A DNA stretch of 35,273 nt from an uncultured Clostridia bacterium (GTDB lineage Bacteria; Bacillota; Clostridia; Oscillospirales; Acutalibacteraceae). The notes under the pieces are model-generated. The model made no database searches. It had not been told where the DNA came from and saw only the letters and a list, made by a program, of their open reading frames with translations. The position numbers and the translations under genes were made by a program. Of the stretch, positions 1-6,542 are shown in pieces. How positions within the stretch are numbered: the first letter of the stretch is position 1; each line of letters begins with the position of its first letter. The stretch lies in the NCBI GenBank assembly GCA_946637545.1, contig CAMPBI010000004.1:1-35273 (forward strand), read 5' to 3'.

Positions 1-852
1 CCGAAGGGCGAGGTTAAGCAGAGAATTGTGCTTGTAGGTCACTCCGACAGCCAGTTTGAATGGCCGATTAACTACTATCTCGGCGGACTTCAGGCTAAAC
101 TTTTTGTTGAAATCCCCGCAGTAATCGGACTTGTTATTCAGACAGTTTTTGCACTTATCTGCATTTTTGCAGGCGAAAAGGGCGGCGTTGGCGACTTTGC
201 AAACGCAGGTCTGTTCTTCAAAATTTTCTTTATCGTAAGTATTATTTTCATCCCGTTTGAAATTTCGTTCATCTTCTTCCAGAGCTGGACAAAATCAGTT
301 CCCGGCGCGTCCGACAACCTTTCGGGCTGCTATGTCGGAATCGGCACACTCAAGGCTATGCGCGAGGCAGGCGTTGACCTTGAGCAGACAGAGCTTATGG
401 TTATCTGCTCGGGTTCAGAGGAGGCAGGACTCCGCGGCGCAAAGGCTTACGCAAAAAGGCATCAGAAGGAGCTCAAGGACATTCCTTCAATCTGTATCGG
501 ACTTGACACCTTCAGAGACCTTGAGGATATGGCTGTTTATGACAGGGACCTTTCAGGCACGCTTCAGCACGACTGGGGTGTAAAAAATCTTGTTAAAAAC
601 GCTGCTGCTAACTGCGGATATGACCTCAAGTTTGAATCAATCTATATCGGCGCTTGCGACGCTGCCGCATTTGAGCAGCAGGGCATTCCGTCAACAGGCT
701 TTGCGGCTATGAATCCCGACCCGCCGAGATACTATCATACACGACTTGACAATCCCGAAAATCTTCGTCCCGAGGCTATCGCAGCAGGTATCGAGATTAT
801 GATTGAAACAGTTTGTATGTACGACAAGGAAGGACTTCCGAAAAAAGCATAA
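1..852 (+). CDS. M28-family zinc peptidase with internal membrane segments (3' part)
   Basis: The reading frame is open from base 1, so the gene begins upstream of the window; the GTG at 28 is only where the ORF track starts counting. The M28 metal-ligand motifs appear in order: GHSDS, then GASDNLSG, SEEAGLRGA, IGLDTF and finally YYHTRLD. This is the His/Asp/Glu-Glu/Asp/His set of di-zinc aminopeptidases, so an active exopeptidase is expected. About 90 residues separate the first His and the bridging Asp, where soluble relatives have roughly a dozen. This insert holds two strongly hydrophobic stretches (ORF-track residues 28-49 and 60-84) that look like membrane helices, so the enzyme is probably membrane-anchored through its own catalytic domain. 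The substrate is unknown. The gene ends just before a terminator and faces the GH130 gene. Confidence 0.85.
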   Translation, partial: PKGEVKQRIVLVGHSDSQFEWPINYYLGGLQAKLFVEIPAVIGLVIQTVFALICIFAGEKGGVGDFANAGLFFKIFFIVSIIFIPFEISFIFFQSWTKSVPGASDNLSGCYVGIGTLKAMREAGVDLEQTELMVICSGSEEAGLRGAKAYAKRHQKELKDIPSICIGLDTFRDLEDMAVYDRDLSGTLQHDWGVKNLVKNAAANCGYDLKFESIYIGACDAAAFEQQGIPSTGFAAMNPDPPRYYHTRLDNPENLRPEAIAAGIEIMIETVCMYDKEGLPKKA

Positions 853-861
853 AACGCATAA

Positions 862-893
862 TAAAAACACCTTGCAGATGCAAGGTGTTTTTT
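862..893. terminator. Bidirectional intrinsic terminator between M28 and GH130 genes
   Basis: A near-perfect hairpin (ACACCTTGCA / TGCAAGGTGT, loop GA plus opened bases) is flanked by an A-run on the left and a T-run on the right. It can therefore end transcription from both converging genes. It starts 10-15 bases after the peptidase stop and ends just before the GH130 stop. Confidence 0.85.
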
Positions 894-894
894 G

Positions 895-1845
895 TTATTT
901 AATTAAATCGTGTTCTTTGATGTAGTTCACAACTTCGTCTACTGTGGTGAAAGCAAGTGCTACTGTGGTGTCTGCTGCGCCATAGTAGATTGCAATTTTG
1001 CCGCTTTCGGAATCGGCAAGAGCAGAGCACGGGAACACTACATTCGGCACGTCGCCGACTGTTTCGTACAGCTCGTGCGGAGCAAGCAAAAAGCTGTCTG
1101 CTCTGTGGAGCACCTTCCACGGCTCGTCCTTATCAAGAATTGCAGCGCCCATACTGTAAGTAAAGCCGTTGCAGCTTGTGAGCACGCCGTGATAAAACAT
1201 CAGCCAACCCTCGTCAATTTCAATCGGTGTAGGACCTGCGCCGATTTTTGTTTTTTCCCAGAACTGCTCGGGCTTCATAACAAATCTGTACTTGCCCCAG
1301 TATTCAAGGTCCTTGCTGCGCTCGATAAAAATGTCGCCGTACGGTGTGTGACCTCTGTCGCACGGACGAACAAGCAGCATAAATTCGCCGTTAATCTTTT
1401 TCGGGAAAAGCACGCCGTTTCGTGCAACGGGATAAGTTGCGTCCTCGAACTGCTCCCAGGTTTTGAAATCCTCTGTTGCGGCAATGCCGATTGTGGTGCC
1501 GTTAGGTGTAAGGTTAACCCATGAGAGATAATACTTACCCTCGATTTCGCAAAGGCGCGGGTCGTAGCCGTTAAAAATCACCTTGTCGTCAAGCTCCCAG
1601 TGAATCGCGTCCTTGCTGAATCCCGTTACAATATTGTGGTATCTTGTAACGTCGTCAACGCGGAATACGCCTGCAAATCCGTCGCCGTACGGAACAATCG
1701 CCGAATTAAAAATACTGTTTGCCCTGAAAAGATTATCCCTTGTGATAATCGGGTTTGCGTCGTATCGCCAAACGGGATACCTGTAACCCTCGGGCTTGTC
1801 CTGCCACGGAATGTTCGGAATTGCGTTTCCTATAATTTTTGCCAT
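895..1845 (-). CDS. GH130 beta-1,4-mannooligosaccharide phosphorylase
   Basis: This 316-residue protein has no signal peptide and matches GH130 phosphorylases of subfamily 2 (R. albus RaMP2 type). The N-terminus (IPNIPWQDKPEG, then NPIITRDN, NSIFNSAIVPYGDGFAGVFRVDD) is typical of that group, and an Asp in this region serves as general acid in the family. Such enzymes use phosphate to release mannose 1-phosphate from beta-1,4-mannooligosaccharides in the cytoplasm, saving ATP. The exact acceptor (mannose versus glucose or GlcNAc) cannot be read from sequence; length and N-terminus favour the RaMP2 type over the longer mannosylglucose phosphorylases. A strong GGGAGG site lies 8-9 bases before the ATG. 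The gene starts 16 bases after the GH5 stop, so the two are cotranscribed. Confidence 0.82.
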   Translation of the reverse strand: MAKIIGNAIPNIPWQDKPEGYRYPVWRYDANPIITRDNLFRANSIFNSAIVPYGDGFAGVFRVDDVTRYHNIVTGFSKDAIHWELDDKVIFNGYDPRLCEIEGKYYLSWVNLTPNGTTIGIAATEDFKTWEQFEDATYPVARNGVLFPKKINGEFMLLVRPCDRGHTPYGDIFIERSKDLEYWGKYRFVMKPEQFWEKTKIGAGPTPIEIDEGWLMFYHGVLTSCNGFTYSMGAAILDKDEPWKVLHRADSFLLAPHELYETVGDVPNVVFPCSALADSESGKIAIYYGAADTTVALAFTTVDEVVNYIKEHDLIK

Positions 1846-1861
1846 ATTTATACCTCCCAGG

Positions 1862-3325
1862 TTAGTTTGTCAACTTTATTCTTACAGTGTTTTCGCCCGC
1901 AGGTGTTTTGACACTGATAAGGCTTGCGCCGCTGTCGTATTTTTCGATAACGGAAAAATCACTGTCCGTGCCGAACGGCTTGTGAACATAAATAATACTT
2001 TCGCCCTCGCTGTCAGCTTTGAAAGTCAGCGAAAACTCGTTGTTTGCTCTGTCGAGCCCGTAACTGACTATTTCGCCTGCAACCGCAACGGGATGTGTTC
2101 TTGAGAGCATATTCATAAGCGGCGCGTCGAGGTCGTCGCCGTGGTAATCCCAGTACATCTGACCCCAGTGCATCTCGTCAAAGAAGTCAAGCAGCTCGTT
2201 TGCATGACCGAACCACGAGGTGTCGGTGTTGTCGCTGCAGCCGCCCCACTCACCCACAATGACGGGCACCTGAAGGCGAAGCTGCGTGTTGCGCATTTCG
2301 CCGAAAAAGGCTTTTACGCGGCTTGAATTTGCATACTGATAAAGCGGAGTGTCAACCGAAAAGTCATAGGCGTGCGGTCCGAAGCACTGATTTTTCTCGC
2401 GCTTGCCGTTCACACTGATGGGCGACGCCGACTGCTTAACACCGCTGTTGCAGATATAGCTTTGCTCCATCATAACAATACCGTTATCCGTAATTTCACG
2501 GATTGCGGCAGTAGTCTTGTTAAGAAACGGAGTATATTTTTCCTGGTCAAACTTTGTTTCAATAGCGTCAATGCGATAAACGGCGTCCCTGATAACATCG
2601 CCGCCGATACAGTCGAGCATATTTCTTGTATCACGCTTCAGGGCAGATTTGAGCAGTCTGCGGCGGTCAACCTTTTTGTTGAAAGCCACCGTTTTTGCCA
2701 CGCCGCCAACGAGGCGAGCAATCATTTTTTTGCTGTAAGAGCCGGGGAAAGGCTCGTTCATAAGGTCAAATCCGAACAGCGCAGGGCTGTCGCCATAGCG
2801 CTTTGCAAGCATCTGCCAAAGGTCGCAGTATCTGTCCTGCAAGCCCTTGCCGCAAACGGGTGTGTTGTTCCAGAAATTGTCAAACGAATTGCGCACCCAC
2901 TTGCCCATAAGATAACCGTCCGCCCAAACAAAAATCGGCATTCTCGGCTTTGCGCCGTCGGTAATAACCGCCCACTCGGGAGCGCCGTCGCCAACGCTTT
3001 TGCCGCCGTTGCCCGAGTACAAATCCTGGTGCATATCAAGCAAAATATAAACGCCGTATTTTTCGGCAAGTTCAAAGATTTTGTCAATTGATTTAAGATA
3101 ACTTTCGTTATACTGCTCCATTTGCGGCTCAAGATTCTGCCAGGTAATTGCAAGGCGGATAATGTCAAAGCCGCGTGCTCTGTACTTTTTGAAGAATTCC
3201 TCGTCAAGCTTGTAGCGGAATTCAGTTTGGTCGCGCAGCTTGTCGTCAATATTCATACCGTTCAGAATCCTTGTTCTGCCCTGCGAGTCCACAAAACGCA
3301 TTTTGCTGCTGATGATTTTTTCCAT
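1862..3325 (-). CDS. Intracellular GH5 glycosidase, endoglycoceramidase-like
   Basis: This is a 487-residue GH5 (clan A) hydrolase without a signal peptide. Visible family features are RLAITWQNLEP, LDMHQDLYSG, GDGAPEWA, the acid/base glutamate in FDLMNEPFPG and the nucleophile glutamate in VIVGEWGG, followed by MYWDYHGDD. The HQD-LYSG, GAPEWA and FDNFWN segments resemble actinobacterial endoglycoceramidases more than classical cellulases or mannanases. A beta-sandwich-like C-terminal region (about 415-487) fits that group too. The substrate is uncertain: glycolipid headgroups, or an oligosaccharide shared with the neighbouring GH130 and GH27 enzymes. An AGGAG site precedes the ATG. The gene has its own promoter, nested in the upstream terminator, and is followed closely by GH130. 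Confidence 0.8.
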   Translation of the reverse strand: MEKIISSKMRFVDSQGRTRILNGMNIDDKLRDQTEFRYKLDEEFFKKYRARGFDIIRLAITWQNLEPQMEQYNESYLKSIDKIFELAEKYGVYILLDMHQDLYSGNGGKSVGDGAPEWAVITDGAKPRMPIFVWADGYLMGKWVRNSFDNFWNNTPVCGKGLQDRYCDLWQMLAKRYGDSPALFGFDLMNEPFPGSYSKKMIARLVGGVAKTVAFNKKVDRRRLLKSALKRDTRNMLDCIGGDVIRDAVYRIDAIETKFDQEKYTPFLNKTTAAIREITDNGIVMMEQSYICNSGVKQSASPISVNGKREKNQCFGPHAYDFSVDTPLYQYANSSRVKAFFGEMRNTQLRLQVPVIVGEWGGCSDNTDTSWFGHANELLDFFDEMHWGQMYWDYHGDDLDAPLMNMLSRTHPVAVAGEIVSYGLDRANNEFSLTFKADSEGESIIYVHKPFGTDSDFSVIEKYDSGASLISVKTPAGENTVRIKLTN

Positions 3326-3348
3326 AAATTACTCCTCAAAACTGAAAA

Positions 3349-3387
3349 AAGACAGTTCGTACAACTTGATTATATACGAACTGTCTT
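3349..3387 (-). terminator. Terminator after GH27 with the GH5 promoter in its loop
   Basis: A perfect 13-bp inverted repeat (AAGACAGTTCGTA / TACGAACTGTCTT) with a 13-base loop is followed on the minus strand by six T residues. It should end transcripts from the alpha-galactosidase gene. The loop contains TATAAT, the -10 box of the GH5 promoter. The repeat could alternatively, or additionally, be an operator. Confidence 0.75.
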
Positions 3388-3397
3388 ATTATTTCAA
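3369..3397 (-). promoter_or_regulatory. Sigma-A-type promoter for GH5-GH130
   Basis: On the minus strand TTGAAA (3397-3392) is followed by a 17-base spacer and a perfect TATAAT (3374-3369). The expected start lies near 3362, inside the loop of the hairpin. A transcript from here would contain only one arm of the stem and so could not form the terminator. Confidence 0.75.
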
Positions 3398-3402
3398 CAG
3401 AT

Positions 3403-4713
3403 TTATTCAGTTATTTTAAACAGCGCTGCGCCGTGCGGTGCAACAGTTGCGGTAAGCGTGTTTTTCACAGCGCCTGAATTTTCGCCCTGCCATATGTCAA
3501 ACGCATTGTACGCCGTGTCGGGCATAAGTATTTGCGCAAGGTCAAATCTGATTTTCCGCTGCTTTGAGTCTGTATTGAAAAGCGCCACATACTTGCAGCC
3601 TCTGCCGTTTGCCGCCCACACAATTTTGCCCTTGCCGTTCTTTTCATCGCGAACAATCTCGCGCGCGCCGTAAGAATTTTGATTCATATTCATATACTCG
3701 GCGTTTGTCAGAAGCGAAAGGGTAAAATCATCGTTTTCGGGCAGATTTCCGCCAATCATAAGCGGACTTCTGAAAATTCCCCAGAGCGTCATAAGCGTGT
3801 AGTGCTCGGGCTTGGTGAACTGGCTCATACGGTTGTTCGGTCCGTAGTAGGTGCTGTTCTTGGCAATTCTGCCGATAGGCAGCATATCGCAGTCCGGAAA
3901 ATTGCCGGGTGCAGTTACACCCTCCCAGGTTTTGCAGCGGTCAAACATATCGTAAAGCTTGTCCCACCTGTCCCAGAAATCGCCTGTCATACGCCACATA
4001 TTTGCGTTTTTGCAAAGGTGGTCAGCCTTGTCGATAAGGGCAGGTCCGGGCGAAAGAGAAAGCACAATTTCTCTGCCGCAGGAGTCAATTGCGTTGCGGA
4101 GCATTTCAATTTCGTAATCCGCGGTGTACGGATTGTCCCAGCGGCGAAACTCTGTAACGGCAATGTCGTCGCACTTGATAAAATCAACGCCCCACTCGGC
4201 GTACATATTGATGATTGAGTTGTAATACTGCTGCGCGTCGGCATTATTTTTTACGCCGTACATATCGGTGTTCCACGAGCAGACGGAAAAGTGGTGCGCT
4301 ATGTCGCGGCAGGTGGCGTTGCTGCCGAGAATTTTGCAGTTTTGCGCCACTGCCTGACGCGGAACGCCACGCATAATATGAATTCCGAACTTGAGCCCGA
4401 GCGAATGCACATAATCGGCAATTTCAGTAAATCCCTTGCCGCCCTTTGCGCTGGGAAAACGGTTTGGCGCAGGCAAAAGTCTGCCGTATGCGTCCATTTC
4501 AAGCTCGGTAAAATTATTGTAGTCATTGCTGCAGGCATTCGGCTCGTACCACTGAATGTCGCACACAACATACTCCCAGCCGTACTGCTTTAAATGCTTT
4601 GCCATATAGTCGGCATTTTCGCGAAGCTGCTGTTCGTTTACCGCGGCACCGAAGCAGTCCCAGCTGTTCCATCCAAGCGGCGGCTTTTTTGCCCATTTTC
4701 TGAAATTTTCCAT
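3403..4713 (-). CDS. GH27 alpha-galactosidase-like hydrolase
   Basis: This is a GH27 (clan D) retaining glycosidase of about 436 residues, with no signal peptide. The N-terminus PPLGWNSWDCFG and YVVCDIQWYEP are hallmark GH27 motifs. VDFIKCDD carries the expected nucleophile Asp and RMTGDFWDRWD the expected acid/base Asp. The likely role is removing alpha-galactosyl side groups from imported oligosaccharides, which fits the neighbouring GH130 if the substrate is galactomannan; beta-L-arabinopyranosidase is a possible alternative in GH27. The track start (4719) is almost on top of the AGAGG site. The in-frame ATG at 4713 gives a 7-base spacing and is preferred. It has its own promoter, a terminator-like hairpin follows, and the GH5 gene comes next. 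Confidence 0.83.
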   Translation of the reverse strand: MENFRKWAKKPPLGWNSWDCFGAAVNEQQLRENADYMAKHLKQYGWEYVVCDIQWYEPNACSNDYNNFTELEMDAYGRLLPAPNRFPSAKGGKGFTEIADYVHSLGLKFGIHIMRGVPRQAVAQNCKILGSNATCRDIAHHFSVCSWNTDMYGVKNNADAQQYYNSIINMYAEWGVDFIKCDDIAVTEFRRWDNPYTADYEIEMLRNAIDSCGREIVLSLSPGPALIDKADHLCKNANMWRMTGDFWDRWDKLYDMFDRCKTWEGVTAPGNFPDCDMLPIGRIAKNSTYYGPNNRMSQFTKPEHYTLMTLWGIFRSPLMIGGNLPENDDFTLSLLTNAEYMNMNQNSYGAREIVRDEKNGKGKIVWAANGRGCKYVALFNTDSKQRKIRFDLAQILMPDTAYNAFDIWQGENSGAVKNTLTATVAPHGAALFKITE

Positions 4714-4743
4714 ATGCATACCTCTGCAGATTTTAATGCATTT

Positions 4744-4772
4744 ATTTTACCACATATGAAAGTGAATGTCTA
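4744..4772 (-). promoter_or_regulatory. Promoter for the GH27 gene
   Basis: On the minus strand TAGACA (4772-4767), a 17-base spacer and TAAAAT (4749-4744) lie just downstream of the GlmS-like gene stop. There is no hairpin between that gene and this promoter, so readthrough from upstream is also possible. Confidence 0.6.
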
Positions 4773-4781
4773 CATATTTTA

Positions 4782-6542
4782 CTACGATGCCTCCTGCTCC
4801 CCGTTTTGCTGCAAATTCGCCAGTTTAATCAGCATCGCAAGGCGGTAGCCCGCCGCAACGCAGGGCAAGGGATTAAAAATCGGCAAGGTATCGTTAACGC
4901 TGATGACGGAATCAAACGCCGTCATTTCCTCCTCGATGTTTTCGGTGGTAAAAAGAACAACCTTTGCGCCGATTGTGCGAAGTCGCGAAAGATAGATTTC
5001 GCACTGGGGTGACCTGTCCTTGCCTGTAACAAAAGCAAGCACTGCCGCGTTTTCAAGCATTCCTTTAGGATAATTCACAAGCTCCGAAATATTGACAGCG
5101 GCACAGTTAACGGCTGCGAGTGCACGCATTTTGTCAGCAGTTTCGAGCGCTGCAGAAAAATCGGTTGAAACCGCGCAGGTAAAAACATTTTCGCTTTGAA
5201 AAATCAGTTTAAGCGCACCTGCAAAGGCTGTATTTTCCTTGATTGCAGATGCAATTTTGCCCGACATCATCTCTGCCATTTTGAGCGCAACGTTCAGATA
5301 AATATCGGTAACAACGCTGTCAAGAACGCCGATGTAAAGCGCAAAAAGCGAGAGCGTCATACTGCTGTAAATGAACGAACGCAGCGACACTCCGTCGGTG
5401 TAATCGCAATTGTACGACACTGTTTTGTCACACAAAAATGACAAGGAGGAAATTTTACTTCCCGTCACCGCAAGAGTTTTTGCGCCTGCCGCTTTTGCAC
5501 GGCGTATGCAGTTAAGCACGCTGTCTGTTTCGCCGCGGTGTGAAACTGCAATCACAAGTGTGTTTTTGTCAAGCACGCAGCGCGAGAACATAAACTCACC
5601 CGCAGGATATGAAGCTGACGGAATATCCGTAAGCGTTTCAAGCAGACAGCAGGCGTAAACGGCGGCGTGATATGACGAACCCTCTCCCACAAGAATTATG
5701 CGAGTCATTTTTTCAACGCTGCGCTTTGACATTTTAAGCGAGTCAAAACAAATTTTTGAGTTGGTGATAAATTCCGAATACACCTCGCGTGCCGCCTGTG
5801 AGCAGCCGTGAATTTCGTCAGTGAGCAGAGTTTTGCTCCCGATAAAAAATCTGCCCGTAACAGGTGTGAGGCTCTTCTTTATTTTTTTGCCTTTTGAATC
5901 AAAAAAGACTGTTTTGTCCGTGCGCAGTTTAACCGTTTCGCCCTTGGTTAAAACGGCGTATCGCTCAAAGCCCGCCAAGGCTGAAAGCTCGCTTGACACA
6001 CAGCAGCCGCTTTCGCTTACGCCGACAAAAAGGCAGTTGTTTCCTGCGTTTGCGTAGAGTGCGTTTTCATCCTTTTGAATGAACGCAAACGACGGCGCGC
6101 CCGACAGCGCAGCAGATATTTTTGCACAGAGCTCCGTTTTGCTTTCAATATGCGTTATGCAAAGGCACGCCAGCAGCAAATCGTCGTCAGTGTAAACGGG
6201 AAACGGCGTTCGTGTCCACTGCTTGAGATTATTAAAATTACGGATTTCGCCGTCGCAGGCGGCGGCGTAAAGCTGGTTTGACGCAGGCACGGCGGACGAC
6301 GCGCCGCGGCATCGCATCTGCAGTGCCGTTTTTGCGATTCCGCAATTTCCCGAGGGTGCAAATTCACGGCAGCTGTCAGCAAGTTCATCAATGCCTCCAA
6401 GAGTTTTGACTGAAACAAATCCGCTTTTGTCGCACACTGTAATTCCGTTTACCTCGCCTCCCCTGTGCTGCATCATTTTAAGTCCGTCGAGCAATACTTT
6501 TTGAGGCTTTTCCCTGCCGATATATGCAAAAATTCCACTCAT
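4782..6542 (-). CDS. GlmS-like SIS-domain protein without the glutaminase cysteine
   Basis: The 586-residue protein has the GlmS architecture: an N-terminal Ntn-type glutaminase domain (about 1-235) followed by two SIS sugar-phosphate domains (about 280-410 and 445-575). Family anchors are MSGIFAYIG and HRGGEVNGI at the start, and GEGSSYHAA and SHRGETDSV in SIS1. The catalytic Cys that follows Met in all active glutaminases (MCGI) is Ser here. The usual TRWATHG and HNG-IxN motifs are also degenerate (KTALQMRCRG, CDGEIRNF). It therefore should not release ammonia from glutamine. It may still bind or isomerise a sugar phosphate, deaminate glucosamine-6-phosphate, or act as a sensor. It begins directly after the spoIIE stop (TAAATG), so the two are translationally linked. 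Confidence 0.75.
   Translation of the reverse strand: MSGIFAYIGREKPQKVLLDGLKMMQHRGGEVNGITVCDKSGFVSVKTLGGIDELADSCREFAPSGNCGIAKTALQMRCRGASSAVPASNQLYAAACDGEIRNFNNLKQWTRTPFPVYTDDDLLLACLCITHIESKTELCAKISAALSGAPSFAFIQKDENALYANAGNNCLFVGVSESGCCVSSELSALAGFERYAVLTKGETVKLRTDKTVFFDSKGKKIKKSLTPVTGRFFIGSKTLLTDEIHGCSQAAREVYSEFITNSKICFDSLKMSKRSVEKMTRIILVGEGSSYHAAVYACCLLETLTDIPSASYPAGEFMFSRCVLDKNTLVIAVSHRGETDSVLNCIRRAKAAGAKTLAVTGSKISSLSFLCDKTVSYNCDYTDGVSLRSFIYSSMTLSLFALYIGVLDSVVTDIYLNVALKMAEMMSGKIASAIKENTAFAGALKLIFQSENVFTCAVSTDFSAALETADKMRALAAVNCAAVNISELVNYPKGMLENAAVLAFVTGKDRSPQCEIYLSRLRTIGAKVVLFTTENIEEEMTAFDSVISVNDTLPIFNPLPCVAAGYRLAMLIKLANLQQNGEQEAS

Noticed and set aside
910-1524. 204-residue plus-strand ORF
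   Set aside because: It lies antisense over the well-supported GH130 gene, with Cys-rich, low-logic composition and no ribosome-binding site; it is a shadow frame.
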